NCBI RefSeq assembly: GCF_050948215.1
Contig: NW_027488566.1
Span: 124,001-188,000 of the forward strand
DNA length: 64,000 nt
Direction: 5' to 3'
DNA from: Halictus rubicundus
Taxonomy: Eukaryota > Arthropoda > Insecta > Hymenoptera > Halictidae
A model generated the notes under the pieces. That model did no database searches. It was not told the DNA's origin and was given only the letters and a program-made list of their open reading frames with translations. A program made the translations under genes and the position numbers. Below are positions 52,901 through 64,000 of the stretch, piece by piece. Position 1 is the stretch's first letter. The number at the start of each line of letters is the position of its first letter.

Positions 52901-54480
52901 AATAGGTCGGCCTCCCCTGCCGACGGCTCGCGACGCGTACACAAAATATAATGAACGCGTGAAAAAAGCTCGCGGTACGCTCGCTCGACTCTACGTCCGG
53001 TTTTCAGAATCGGTTTGGAAAATTCACTCAGCACGGATCGCGCCCCGCGATGAGCAGTTCGTGACCCGTCTGACCGTCCCTACACTCGGCCGGATAATCG
53101 TACGAGTGATCAGGATGGAGACAAACACGAAATCGCAGTCACTCCACGCTTCCAATGAGTCTGCCCTTCGGCACGTAATCGTGGCCTCTAAGCAATCTCG
53201 GACGAGGCGGCGGCAGAGTGTCAGTGACCGTGCAAAGTCCGATCGCTCCTATCTGACCCGACATCCGCGATCGAACGACGTCGTACCCGTCAGACCATCC
53301 AGGCACCTGGACGATGTTCGTACAAGTGGCCTGGGTGGAGACGCAAACTAAACCTTGGTCACTCCACGGAACGCACGAGTCTACCCTTTGGCATGATACA
53401 TGGCCTCGGAGTATTCTCGGGTATTGGTCACGGCAGAGTGTCCACGATCGTGCAAGGCCCGATCGTCTCGATTCAGTAGAGCCGTACACTAAACCTCGAT
53501 TATTCCCCGGGACCTATAAGTTCACCCTTCGGGACGATACGTGGCCTCGGAGCAATCTCTGATAAGGTCACGACAGAGTATCCGCGATCGTACGAAGTAC
53601 AATCGCCTCGAATCTGGTCGAGGCCCACACCAAGACCTCGGTAATTCCACGGGACCCAGAAGTGTACCCTCTGGCACGGTGCGTGGCCTCGGAGTACCCT
53701 CGATTAAGGTCACGGCAGAAAAACCATGATTGTGTGAAATGAAATAGTCCCGATCCAGACGAGACTCACGGAAAACCTCGGCAGTTCCTCGGAACCCAGG
53801 AGTTTACCCTTTGGTACGTTTCGTAGCCTCAGAGTACGCTCTGTCGAGGTTTCGGAAGAACCACCGCGATCATGCGATGATTGACTGTCTCGCTTCGACC
53901 CGTATAGTACGTACAGTATCTTTGAAACGATACTTCTACGTATCCTATAATAATATTTATACTTTGAAAGACGAAGCGAACCTACTGTGTCTGTTCGACG
54001 CGATTATCGCACGCTTCGCGAAGCGTTTCTATCTCTGCGCGACGCAGTTCTCTAAATTTTACAAAATTGTGTCATGCGGACACACGGCGCTTTCCACTCG
54101 CCGTCGCTCCTAGTACTCGCGACTTGCTCGCTGCAAGTGATCTACACTGACAATAGTAACACTTTACTTCGTAATTGATAATTAAACATTTCCCGATCAA
54201 TCTTTAAGCGAGTGAAAATTCTATGATTTTGTTTGACTACTACGCGGTCACGTCCGAGAGTCACGGAGCTTTATATAAAATGTTGCGACAGTGCCACGGC
54301 GCGGTTTGTGCTCGTGACTCCTCGGTTTGAGGCGCGTACGTGTTGAGAGCAGGAAGGACGGTTTGCCTTGCTCTGCCGAGTCGGTTTGACTCCTCTAACG
54401 CGTACCGTGTTTCGTCGAACAGACACTCTTCCTAAACGCGTGTTTCCCGGACCGCTTCCAGACGTAGAGTGCTGGATCGC
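52660..54480 (-). repeat. Right arm of the inverted repeat block (C-B-A)
   Basis: Counterpart of 6,960-8,170 in opposite orientation, with the same order of sub-blocks when read on the minus strand. Block A here (54,271-54,480) shares CGCGTACCGTGTTTCG and CGCTTCCAGACGTAGAGTG with 6,965-7,030. The arms are clearly diverged, so this is a dispersed repeat family, not a recent inverted duplication. Confidence 0.7.
53030..53880. repeat. About 141-bp tandem repeat with 219-bp variants
   Basis: The marker GTGGCCTCGGAG recurs at 53,183, 53,402, 53,543, 53,685 and 53,824: spacings 219, 141, 142 and 139 bp. Each unit carries CACGGCAGAGT, a GATCGT-GCAA stretch and CTTYGGCACG. The longer first unit has about 78 extra bases (CCGTCAGACCATCCAGG region) that also occur in the left arm at 7.4-7.7 kb. 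The open frames here repeat with the unit and are not genes. Confidence 0.85.
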
Positions 54481-55376
54481 TGGCTCGCATCGACCTCCTT
54501 CGATCGTTATCGAGTGGGGATCGATGCGTGCGCAACTTGACAAGGATCGCGATATCTCGCGATCCCTCGCTATCTCCGGACTCGCGAACAACGTAGTGGG
54601 ATATGGTGGTGGGATCAGTATCGCCGATCGAGACGTGCGATGTATCGATGTGTAATCGACACGGTTACATATTACCCCCACCTCCACTTTCGAGATTACC
54701 CGTGCAACACGCAGTATCGATGCATGGTAATCTCGAACACTACCGAATACGAATACGAAGGAAAACAAACGAAAACGTTAAACTAAACGCAGTCTTTTCG
54801 TTAACTTAAACGCAGTCCTTTTCCAAAAGTAAATTAAACGCATGTTAAACTAAAACGCAGTAACGAGAAAAAAAAACAAAATCAGTCTTTTATCACATGA
54901 CGGAAATAAACACTTGTTTAATCGTTTCTCAAAATTAACCGCACGCCGTAAGTAAAGAGAAAGAAAAAATTTAAACAAAGCACAGTGAGTGAATAATAAA
55001 AAAAAACACTTCTTTATATTAAATGTCTAACGACACGCAGTATACAATCAACCAAAACTGAATCGTTTCTTTGCTCTCGGTGACAAACAGAAAAATTGTC
55101 TCTTCAAAAAAAAAAAACACAACTAAAAGAAAATTAATGTATACACTCTTATGTACGCGAAAAGAAAATAAATAGTCTTTGGCATTCAATAAATCGCAAA
55201 CGCATTGTCTGTTCAAAAAAAAATTTTAACGTACGCATTCTTATGTAAGTGAGAGAGAGAGAAAAAAAATATGCACATTGTTAGGTAAACGAAACGAAAA
55301 TCAAAATTCACGTTCTTGCTTCACTCACACAATTAGAATTTCTTAGAACTTGTCCATTGAATTCTTTTTGAGCACG
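54481..55376. other. Non-coding stretch, A-rich in its second half
   Basis: 54,571-54,623 (CTATCTCCGGACTCGCGAAC...GTGGTGGG) is repeated at 59,704-59,757. From 54,770 to 55,370 the plus strand is A-rich with recurring AAACGCAGT words and GAGAGAGAGA runs. It lies at the 3' side of the minus-strand Gypsy-4 and may include its 3' LTR, but no LTR pair could be matched. Confidence 0.4.
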
Positions 55377-56000
55377 TCACTGGTTGCCTTTTGGTGACTC
55401 AAGGAGTTCCTCGATGAGGCTTTCCGTCATGGACAGCAATCCCAGCGGGTCCCGTGCACCCACGGTCGGCACTGGAAGCCGCGGGTCCGGATCCAGGTCA
55501 CTGGAGGTCCAGGATATGTCCGGGTCCCCGGTTTCCTGATGCTGTTGTTGCCGCTGCTGGTCCTTGGGTTCGGGAATCACTTCCCACGACATTTCTAGCT
55601 CGGCTGCACCCGGGCTCCTGGCAATGGTCGCGCCTGGACGCGCTTCCTCCGGATCGGGAGAGTCCTGGGTCTGGGTCGTGCCTCGCCGGAGGCTTCCCCA
55701 GCTTCTTCGTGCCCTCTCTGGTCCCCCTTTCGGCGTTTGCGTCTGTGCGGGAGCGCGGTTAACCCTGGCTTGGGTCGGCACGCCGTGCGCGCACCGTCGT
55801 TTCTACCACCTTCCCTGTTTCCAGGGGCCCGCAGTCTTCGTATTGAGCGCTGTTGGAGGTGGCTCATGGAATTTAATGTCCATGCCTGTTTGTGTCGGGC
55901 GGCTGACCATGGCCAACGCGGCGTGCGCCTGGTTGCTAGCGTCGACGGTGGCGTGGTTCGTTTTAACGGACAAGATGGTGTTTGATGGTGGTCCTGCCAT
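55377..56000 (-). pseudogene. Gypsy-4 third ORF, one stop
   Basis: ATG at 56,000 (MAGPPSNTILSVKTN), about 130 nt after the pol stop. An in-frame TAG at 55,803 interrupts it; the same frame then runs to 55,377. It is Pro/Gln/Arg-rich, with QQRQQQHQE and the end LIEELLESPKGN. No signal peptide, transmembrane segment or known domain, so I do not call it an envelope. A downstream ORF in a Gypsy element could be regulatory or a displaced gag; unknown. Confidence 0.5.
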
Positions 56001-56130
56001 GCTGACGACTAATTTGCGATTGCCTTCGCTGGGCTTCGTTTGTCCTTATAATTTGGGACGGAGTCGGGGTTTCTCAGAATCCCCACCCGGCACGACCCTG
56101 ATGAAGTGTACTCCGGATCTCTTGATGACA

Positions 56131-57735
56131 TCATGGGTCCTTGTCCGGTGGCTGTCCTTGTTGGCGGTAGTGTCGTAAACACGAAGCGTGGAATGTGCCA
56201 CGGATTTCCTTCGTGTTAGGGGTTTCCAACATGTACGTCGAAGGTCCCTTTTTTCGTACTATCTTGTACGGACCTTCGTACAAATGGAAGAACTTGGCTA
56301 TCTCCCGGTCGGCGGCATTTGACACCGGGTTGGTTTTTACCAACACATGGTCACCCAGTTCATATTCTACATGTGTTTTTCCAGTGTTAGCTCGCTCGCA
56401 CCGCTTCCGTGCTTTGTTTGTCATGTGCCGGAACGCGAGCTGTAGCTTGTCGTGATGTGGCTCGTCACCTGTCGTTCCAAACTCGGTGGTGTGCTGGACC
56501 CACTTTGCCCACGGACGCATGGGTTTTTTATTTAGCAGGAGTTCGGTTGGCGTGAACCCTGTGCCGTCGTGCACCACTTCGTTGCAGCAGGTTTCGATGA
56601 CGTCGACCCACTTGGCCCAGGAGGCGTGTGCATGGGCTGCCACCGTGCGAATGATCCGTCCGATCTCGCGGTTTACCCTTTCTACCGGGTTGCTCTGGGG
56701 GTGTCGGATGGAGGAGAGCACGTGGTGGATGCCTTCCCTCTGTAGAGCTTCCGTCCACTTCCTTGAGGTAAATTGCGTCCCGTGGTCGGTGATGATCTTC
56801 TTGGGTTTCCCGTACGTCGGGATGTACCGCGTGAAGATTCGCGCGAGCGTTACGCAGGTACTCGCGTTTCGCATGGGATACAGTTTAACAAATTTTGTGA
56901 ACAGTTCCTCCATTACGAGAATATATCTGACTCCCCCCCTTGATATCGGCAACGGGCCGTAGAAATCGATAGACAACACGTCGAGCGGACACTTCGGTAT
57001 GATACTCTGCATATCGGCATGGGTCGCGTATGTAGGAATTTTGACTCGTTGGCATGTATCACACGTGGATACCAGTTTTCTCACATGTCGATGTAGTTTG
57101 TGTACGTAAAAGGATTCGGATACGAGTCTTACGGTTTTATCTCCACCAACGTGTGCGTAAACTTTGTGTATCTCACGTATGAGATTGTCGCGTAAAGCTG
57201 CGGGGATGACCGTTCGTTCCCCACCACTTTTGTTCACGTGATACAACGTGCCATTATAGAGACGATACCGAGATTTTCCGTTAGCGCCTTGTTTTACGCA
57301 CTCTTCGCGAATGTGACGCAATTTATCGTCCTTCTGCTGCCATTCAGGTAGCCGCTTCAGGGCCGTCGCTAGGGCTGGTGATATTGCTCGGGCAAGTGCT
57401 GTCATAATTGGTATGCAAGTCTGTCGATCTGCCCTCTCTCCACTGGGCATGTTATGCAATCGACTCATGATATCTGCCGGGATGTTTTCTTTCCCTGGGC
57501 GGAACTGTATTTCTAGATGGTAGTCTTGTATCGACAATATCCACCGAGTAAGGCGTTGATTTAATAGCTTGCTATTCATGAGGAACGTAATGGCTTTGTG
57601 ATCGGTGAAAAGTACGACCGTAGCCCCGTACAAGTATGTCCTAAGCTTCCCTAGCGCCCATACTATTGCCAGGAGCTCTTTCTCGGTGGTAAAATATGCT
57701 AGTTCCGGCCCTTTTAGTGTTCGGCTCGCGAAGGT
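56131..57735 (-). pseudogene. pol: Gypsy-4 RNase H end and integrase
   Basis: A 500-codon open frame from 57,633; sequence in phase extends upstream to about 57,735. RNase H end: VVLFTDHKAITFLM and FRPGKENIPADIMSRLH. Integrase: zinc domain HVGGDKTVRLV...CDTCQRVK, catalytic SIDFYGPLP, ITDHGTQFTS and NPVERVNREIG (D, D, E), then GDHVLVKTNP and EGPYKIVRKKG (GPY/F-like). All expected residues are present. It needs RT from another frame, so Pol is not continuous. Confidence 0.85.
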
Positions 57736-59309
57736 GATTTCCTTAGTTCGCCATTCGCGTTATTTTGCTCAATTACTGCTCCGATTGCCGACGAACTTGC
57801 ATCCGTGGATAGGAAGAACGGTTTGCGCGTATCCGCGTATTGCAGTACCACCTCGGTACAAAAAGTGTTTTTTATTTTGTCGAACGTCGCTTGCAACGTG
57901 TCGTTCCATGTCCAGCGTTGTCCCTTTTTAAGCAGGGCGAGCAGCGGTGCCGTTGTCTCGGCATGCTTATCGGTGAACTTGCTATAATAGTTCACAAGCC
58001 TGAGGAAACCTCGTAGTTGTTTGACGTTTCGAGGAGATGGAAACGCACTGATTGAGGCGAGTTTTTCGGGATCTTGTTTTAGGCCTTCTGTCGACAAGAT
58101 GTGCCCGAGGAATTTTATTTCGCGCCTCATGAATTTACATTTCTCGAGGTTTAGCGTGACATTATGGTCCCTTAACCGTTTTAATAGGGCGGAAAGATGT
58201 TTGATGTGTTCCTCGAATGTTGTAGAGAAACAAAGGATATCATCGATGAAATTGACGACGTATCCATCCATGCCCTCCAGAATTTGCCTCAGCGCTCTCA
58301 CAAGGCTTGCGCTACTTGTCTTGAGACCGAAAGGTGTCACTACGTACTCGTAACACCGCCCGCGGTACAAGAAAGCCGTGTATTTCCGCGAAGCTTTACT
58401 CAGGGGCACTTGCCAGAAACTATTGGTCAAGTCGAGGCTCGTCGGATAATCCACTCTCTGGAAGCGTTGGAAAATCGCATCTGGAGTCTCTGACATTTCG
58501 TGATCGTCGACAAGATATTCGTTTAACTTCCTCGCATCGAGACAGAGCCGTAGCGTCCCGTTTTTCTTCAGCACCGGCACCACCGGGTTCAAGTACGGGC
58601 TGGTGCTCGATCGGATGATATCGTTCTTTAACATTCTTTGGATTTCCGCATCTGCCGCTTCCATGTGCTTTAGCGGTATCGGATACGTCCGGCTGCAGTA
58701 TGGCTTAGGAGTTTTCACGTGTAGGTGATGCTCGTAACACGCTACTCTTCCTATTTCCTCCCTCCATACTTCTGGAAAGGCCTTGATGACACGACGCAGC
58801 GCGGATTTTTCTGTTGGCGTCGCAGGCACGGTTTTTAGGAGGTGTGTTAACGTCTCGCTCGATGTCCTTTTCAGCTCGTCGGTTTGTTTCGTGGCTTCTC
58901 CCACCGTTCTTATCATGGGGTCAGCTGGTTCCGTTTCTTCGGACATTTTGATCGTAATTTGCCCGTCCCTGGTGTTTAACAAGAGCGAATCTTGCTGGAA
59001 ATTTACCGTAGCCTGTGCCTGTCTCAGCGCATCGACGCCGAGAATCATCTCGCAAATTAGACCAGGTACAATCACTGCCGACGTCTCGATCGTCTTGTCG
59101 TTATGGCTGAGAGTCACCCAGATTTGTTTTTTCAATCTGGCCGACCTGCTTCCCGTCGCTCCAATTACAACGGCCCCCGTCGCCGGCAATGTTGGGCACG
59201 TGCGCAGTTGATCTTGGTGCGACGTGTACCATGCCTCTGAAACCGCTGTGACCGTACTTCCCGTGTCCACGAGGGCTCTGACTGGGATGCCTTCGACCTT
59301 CAACGGCAC
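57714..59309 (-). pseudogene. pol: Gypsy-4 protease and RT
   Basis: Protease: RALVDTGSTVTAVS and ICEMILGVDALRQ. RT: RLCLDARKLNEYL, VTPFGLKTSSASLVRAL and catalytic FIDDILCFS (DD intact). RNase H start: LSTDASSSAIGAVIEQ. At about 57,740 a one-base change throws the frame, and it ends at 57,714 in RSPSRAEH. Most Gypsy Pol proteins read straight through here. Confidence 0.9.
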
Positions 59310-59700
59310 TTCCGGACAGCGATTTACTTCTTTACGTGGTGGTGGCGATTCTTCGTCCTCTTGGAGCTCCTGGCGCGTGTCCGGAAACAGCGAGCCGATG
59401 GTCAGATGAACATTTTCCCCGTTTTCGTCCGAGGAGATACCTCTCGTCTGAGGGGGGGAACTGCTCAGACGAATCGCTGAGGCTCCCCTTAGTCGTTTTC
59501 CGCGGTCGCTTCCAATTCAGGGGCGTCCGCCTCCTCTTCAGGAACGTCTTCGTCGATTTGCGCCGTTCGGATGCGAGTTGGTGTCGAATCCCTCGGTCGA
59601 TCTGGTGGCCGCCTGTAGTCTTGCCAGGGACGAGTAGTTTCGTACCTCTGTCTCTGGTATTCTGCTGCGGGTCGCGGTTATTCTGTCATCGGACGTTGGC
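59310..59700 (-). pseudogene. gag: Gypsy-4 Gag remnant
   Basis: Acidic/basic mixed sequence immediately upstream of the protease in shifting frames. No CCHC motif is visible, and the N-terminal Gag is missing. Call rests on position only. Confidence 0.4.
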
Positions 59701-59703
59701 CTT

Positions 59704-60170
59704 CCCGGCTATCTCCGGACTCGCGAACAACGTAGTGGGATATGGTGGTGGGGTCAGTATTGGTGGTGGGGGCAAATTTAAATTCCGGAAATAAGATCCG
59801 GAAGGAAGGGAAATAAGACGAGAAGAGAAAAGAGAGCACGTGGTAGAAAAAGAAGGCACGGTAAGAGATTTCTTTAGTTTATTGGTAGATAAATTGAAGT
59901 AAGTTTAAAGTGTGGTTTAACCAACACCGTAGCCGGTTCTGCTCTTGCTCGTTATTAAAAATAAAAACTGGAAAGTTGCATAAAACAGATATATAAAATC
60001 ATAAATTTATGTAGCAGAGGGATAGAAACGGTAGACTCTTGGCCCTTTTATTACGTAAAAGGGATAAAACCAAGAGACAAAGGAGTTTATCCACCGGATT
60101 CGCCCTCGAAATAACGGAAAATTTTGTAATAAAATAATTTCACGGGGAAATTCTGAAAAGGGTAGAAAAC
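59704..60170. other. Shared 54-bp sequence, then AT-rich DNA
   Basis: 59,704-59,757 repeats 54,571-54,623 in the same orientation with one or two differences. The rest (59,765-60,170) is A-rich, with no gene recognised. Confidence 0.5.
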
Positions 60171-60174
60171 TGCA

Positions 60175-61265
60175 TGTAGCGGCCAGCCTGGGACATCTGG
60201 TTATGGCATGGGTACTGCTTTACGCTCTTGGAACGTGACTTTGGGGATTTTTAGAAATTAGGTACGGAGTGGCCTTGTCACCGTTTTAGCTAATGTCCCA
60301 TTCGTGTCCGTTCCCAGGGCATAGCACTTGTATATAGTGTAGTATATGGTTTGTAATGTTTGTTTATTAAAAAATATAAAAAGGTATTGAATAGATAACT
60401 ACACGATGGTGGAAACTCTCATACAACGCACACGCCCTTCGCTCTCCGCAGTCAACGCAAAGTCTGCTCTTTCTCCCCAAAGATGTCCTTTTATACGTTT
60501 CACTTACACACCCGCACTCATCCCCAAATCCTGTGTGTGCCCCTCGAAAATCCCGGCCTACCCTTGGGTCTGTTTTTCGTCAGGGATACTTTCTTTTTTA
60601 TGGCCCTCATCCCTTGGGCCTGGTCTTCGTCAGGCCTCGATGTTCTACGGCCCTCTTCCGTTGGGTCTGGCTTTCGTCGGGACTCGGGGTTTTATGGCCC
60701 TCTTCCTGCCATTGGAGACCCAACGACATTTTGCCCAAATGTATGATACTACAATAGTTTTCTAGGCCCATGCCATAAATCTGCCGGAGGTCCCATCCTG
60801 CCCTTCTCTAGTTTCGCACTTGACGATTGCCAGACGCCCTGGGTCTTTCCCAGGCTCTGGCAACTCTTCACCCGTGGTGAGTGGTTGATGGCCCTTGGTT
60901 CATCAGGATGGCCTTGGGGCCATCAGGATGTTCCTCGGTCCCATCTTCCACTTTCCAACCGTCCACCCCCCAATTGGTCCTCGTCTTGGCCAATCCGGGA
61001 TATCTCTCGTCATCCAGGGAAGGGAGGAAAATCCCGAAGTAGAGGGAGGATCTACCCTTACGTGGGTTCTTGGCTCGATCCTCCCAATCAATTCGACTCC
61101 AAGCACGCTAGGGAAAACGACGTTCTCTAAGTGCTCTCTTGTACGCTATTCGTTTGTATTCGACCGGCTCAATCATTGTAAATACAGTCCACTTTCTTAG
61201 TTTGCTATATTTGGTCTTCCTTTATTACACAAGGAAAACTCCTACCATTAGTCGACACATCGCGT
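60175..61265 (-). promoter_or_regulatory. LTR-like block, minus strand, with TATA and poly(A) signals
   Basis: On the minus strand CGTATAAAAGGA (about 60,493-60,504) is followed by AATAAACAAAC (about 60,362-60,372), then an end GGCCGCTACA (60,175). Three imperfect copies of a 50-bp unit (TTGGGYCTG-TTCGTC...TATGGCCCTC) lie at about 60,560-60,710. The upstream limit near 61,260 is a guess. Apparent plus-strand ORFs across the repeats are not supported. Confidence 0.35.
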
Positions 61266-61324
61266 GTAAATCAACATCATAAGCTCGAACATCCTTCGGG
61301 ATAATCACGAGCAATTAAACACTG

Positions 61325-61440
61325 CACATTCACATTCACAGTCACAGTCACAGTTACATTTACATTTACATTTACATTTACATTTAAATTTACATTTACA
61401 TTAGCATTTACATATACATTTGCATTTACATATACATTGA
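61325..61440. repeat. TTTACA-type hexamer microsatellite
   Basis: Runs of CACATT, CACAGT and TTTACA hexamers, about 19 in all. Confidence 0.95.
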
Positions 61441-61564
61441 CAAAGATGTTTAGGATAATGATATATGCAGGGTGAATATAAAGCAGAAAATAAGGCAAAA
61501 AATTTACAAAAATTTTATTATAATAGTATCTCACATTACATTGCATGACATTTTATTACAGTAC

Positions 61565-61680
61565 ATTACACAATAGTAGTATAAATAAATAGAGGAATAA
61601 ATAAATAAATAAATAGATAAATAAATGAATAAATAAATGAATAGTTTAAGTATGTAATAAATAAATAACTTCGCGTACAC
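61565..61680. repeat. AATA-type tetranucleotide tract
   Basis: AAATAAATAAATAG-like tandem sequence. Confidence 0.9.
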
Positions 61681-61689
61681 TCTTGAAAA

Positions 61690-62490
61690 AACTTCCTGAG
61701 TAGTCGTCGAGAACGGCAACGGGAAGCATACCTGAAAATAAAAATAAAAATATAGATTAGAAATTGATCCGTAGAAGATTAAAGATAGGAATAGAATAAT
61801 AAATAATTAATTAACTATAAGTGGAATTAGACAAGAATATACCACTCCGCTTAGGACCGAAAAGGAGAAGAACTCCGAGGCAATTTAATTTAGTTATAAA
61901 TTATAGTAGTTTAGACTAGAATTAGAGTAGTTTAGAGTAGAATTAAAAATATAAATAGCATAATAAGAGAATATAGAAAAGCGAAAAAATTCTCCGATCG
62001 GGCCAAAAATTTATAACGGACTATTTCCGAGGGTAAGGAACAAATAAGGGGGAATTGGGAGAAATTTGCTCCCCCTGCGAAAAAAATTTTAAAATCCCCA
62101 CTCCCTCGCGAGATATTGGCGATAGGAGGGCAGTTTTGGAGGGAAATTGGGAAAGAGACCGGAGGAACACACAGGGTTCGGCTAGGGCTTTACAACGAGC
62201 CGACGCACGAGCGAATCGGAGTACTTTTAGGATAATCGTATAACGGGTGTCCAAAAAGTAACCCGGAAGGAAAAAAATTCTGAGGGCGTGGGTCGTTTAG
62301 GTAGGGGATTTTGGGCAAGCAGCCCGGGGTGGGCAACTAATAGTTCCCCGTCGTGAAAAAATCACTCCTCTACCCCCCCCCCCCGTTCGCGAGGTATACG
62401 CATTTGCTAGGTGAAGGAAACGATTTAAGAAAAAACGCAAGATACGCCGTTTGGTGGGTAGCCCCAGGGCTATTCAATTCGGCAGAAAAA
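61690..62490. other. AT-rich DNA with a possible DNA-transposon end
   Basis: No gene. ACGGGTGTCCAAAAAGTAACCCGG at 62,240-62,263 resembles the outer ends of IS630/Tc1-type elements, but I found no partner. A 12-C run lies at about 62,372. Confidence 0.35.
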
Positions 62491-62496
62491 AGTGGG

Positions 62497-62945
62497 GTGT
62501 TATTATCTGTTAGAGATTTATTTCATTATACATCCATTGTACATAATTCCTCATCTCATTATAACAAGTTTTACAACGTACAATTTTATACCAATGCACA
62601 ATGTATACGAAACACGAAAATAAACAACGACAACGATCTATCGATCGGCCTCGGCACGCTGCTGTCCCCGCACCGCGCCTCTCGCTCCCCGCGAACGCCA
62701 CGGGTGGATCGAGCAGCTCGAGCCTCGCGGGTGCGGCGGGGGGGCAGAGGCGGCGGATCGACGCGACCTGCTGATCCATCAGTTCGTCTATTGACACTAC
62801 AACCGACAGTTCTTACGTGATTCAAACCCATCCCGCCTGATCACCTAGAGTTTCGTCGATCTTTAGCTATCGCATTTATCTTAGACTGACCGGTAAGATT
62901 TCAATACTGAAATCCCCCAGAAGTCTAAAACAGGACTCGTTACAC
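62497..62945 (-). mobile_element. Probable solo LTR related to the one at 23,848
   Basis: On the minus strand it runs TGTAACGAGTCC...AGATAATAACA, about 449 bp, with AATAAATCTC 20 bp before the end. The middle shares AGCTGCTCGATCCAC and nearby GC-rich sequence with the solo LTR at 23,848-24,292 (445 bp). No matching target duplication is seen. The short plus-strand frames are compositional. Confidence 0.5.
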
Positions 62946-62950
62946 ATATA

Positions 62951-64000
62951 CAGGGTGAGTCACCAAACGTTAGCACCTCAAATATCTTTGTTGTTTCTAA
63001 AGATACGTAAAATATGGTAAGTACAAAGTTGAATGGTACAATGGGGCTGACACGATGCAAAAAAAATTTTGTTTTTATGTCACTTTTTTGGAGATATCAA
63101 GGTCACCTTGACTTTTTTAAATGGAACCACCCTTTTCTAAACACCTACAATGATAGTCCCTTTCATTAGGAATTCAGTGACTATAATTAGTCCTAGGTCA
63201 TTCAAGGTCAAGGACTGAAAAAACGTATAAAACTAAAATATGGAAGCAGAATACCTGTATTTTATAAATGTTCGAAATGATGGCCGTCTGCGTCGATACA
63301 TTGTTGTAAACGAGCTCTGAAGGAATGTTGAACTCTGATAAGTGTATCCGACGTGATATTCGTACATGCTGTGATGATACGCTGACGCATATCTTCAACT
63401 GTTGTTGGAGCATCCGTGTACACGGTCTCTTTTAGCAGACCCCATAAAAAGAAATCCAGTGGATTTAAATCAGGCGAACGTGCTGGCCATGAAACTGTTC
63501 CGCCTCGTCCAATCCATCGGTTTGGATATCGAGAATCCAACGTTTCTCTTGCTACTCGTGCATAATGAGCAGGACAACCGTCATGTTGGTACCACATATC
63601 GTAACGATTTTGTAAAGGGACATCTTCTAACAAAATTGGCAGATCTTCCCGGTCCCGTCATCATTCCGTTAACGAAATATGGTCCAATTACTTTGTCGTT
63701 CAAAATACCACACCACACGTTTACGCTCCATTGTCTTTGATGATCAATTTCTCGCAGCCAGTGCGGATTATCCACAGACCAATAATGGGCGTTCCGTAGA
63801 TTAATTGAGCCATGATTAGTAAATGTTGCTTCGTCCGTAAACAAGACATTAGAAAAAAATGAATGATTTTGAAGCAATCCCCATTGACAAAAGTTAATTC
63901 TATTTTGAAAATCATTCCCGTGCAATTCTTGATGGAGCGATATGTGGAACGGATGAAATTTATGTCGGGCCAGAATTTGTATTACGCTACTTTGACTTAT
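62951..64000 (-). mobile_element. Tc1/mariner-superfamily element, cut by the window end
   Basis: The end ACAGGGTGAGTCACCAAACG at 62,951 and transposase on the minus strand. The other TIR lies beyond 64,000. Its terminal sequence is related to the fragment at 24,899. Confidence 0.75.
63262..64000 (-). pseudogene. Tc1/mariner-type transposase, partial, frameshifted
   Basis: DDE/D transposase. From the window edge: NVLFTDEATFTNHG (first Asp), VNVWCGILNDKVIGPYF, then after a frameshift near 63,620-63,640 YQHDGCPAHY (second Asp) and SPDLNPLDFFLWG (third Asp, 36 residues after the second). The C-terminus ends at 63,262. The N-terminal DNA-binding region is beyond the window. Spacing differs from classical mariner (34), so a sister IS630 family is possible. 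Confidence 0.85.

Larger units (their letters stand above)
55377..59700 (-). mobile_element. Gypsy-4 retrotransposon, LTRs not found
   Basis: Minus-strand order: end of gag (59,700-59,310), protease-RT (59,309-57,714), RNase H-integrase (57,633-56,131) and a third ORF (56,000-55,377). One frameshift near 57,740 separates RT from RNase H. Gag is truncated at 59,700, where a 54-bp sequence shared with 54,571 begins. Compared with Gypsy-1 it is GC-richer and its integrase has HPQSNPVERVNRE, so it is a different lineage. Confidence 0.85.

Noticed and set aside
52959..53729. Plus and minus ORFs across 53.0-53.7 kb
   Set aside because: They follow the 141-bp tandem repeat, and the frame changes between units.
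60406..60765. Plus-strand ORF of about 119 codons at 60.4-60.8 kb
   Set aside because: It spans three copies of a 50-bp repeat and an LTR-like promoter on the other strand; no conserved motif.

Overview
The window is a dense nest of eukaryotic mobile elements; I found no convincing host gene. The contents (R1-clade non-LTR retrotransposons, insect-type errantivirus with env, Polinton/Maverick, Gypsy elements, Tc1/mariner) point to an arthropod, most likely an insect. Short TTAGGG/CCCTAA telomere-type tracts sit at the ends of several non-LTR copies, which suggests a subtelomeric or telomere-derived origin. I cannot name the species; Hymenoptera would be only a guess.

Layout. 0.4-4.8 kb: nearly full-length R1-clade element (-), broken by one stop and one frameshift. 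4.8-6.6 kb: pyrimidine-rich non-coding DNA. 6.96-8.17 kb: a GC-rich repeat block that recurs inverted at 52.66-54.48 kb with about 141-bp tandem units. 8.2-40.2 kb: an array of a 10-bp AGAATATACY minisatellite split by at least six insertions. The largest is a Polinton at 14,769-39,571 with long terminal inverted repeats (TIRs) and a perfect 6-bp target duplication (TATACT). Inside it lie a Gypsy element (17,585-24,893, itself carrying two solo LTRs and a 5'-truncated R1-type copy) and a young errantivirus (26,000-33,429, LTRs about 99% identical). The Polinton's own sequence is only about 10 kb: a DNA polymerase B split between the two arms, a broken capsid gene, a chromodomain integrase, a BIR-domain protein and two unknown ORFs.

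40.2-51.6 kb: pieces of a telomere-associated (TRAS-like) R1 element surround remains of two Gypsy elements; re-inverting about 40.24-45.86 kb would make one R1 copy contiguous. That copy carries a 643-bp long-TIR element with a 9-bp target duplication and telomeric repeats at its centre. 51.65-54.5 kb: purine-rich DNA and the inverted repeat block. 55.4-59.7 kb: a Gypsy element (-). 59.7-62.9 kb: AT-rich DNA, microsatellites and LTR-like sequence. 62.95 kb to the end: a Tc1/mariner-type element running out of the window.

Nearly every coding region is damaged, so most are entered as pseudogenes. Insertion order can be read from the nesting: minisatellite, then Polinton, then Gypsy-1 and the errantivirus, then the R1 fragment and solo LTRs inside Gypsy-1. 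All family assignments rest on motifs read by eye; no database search was run.
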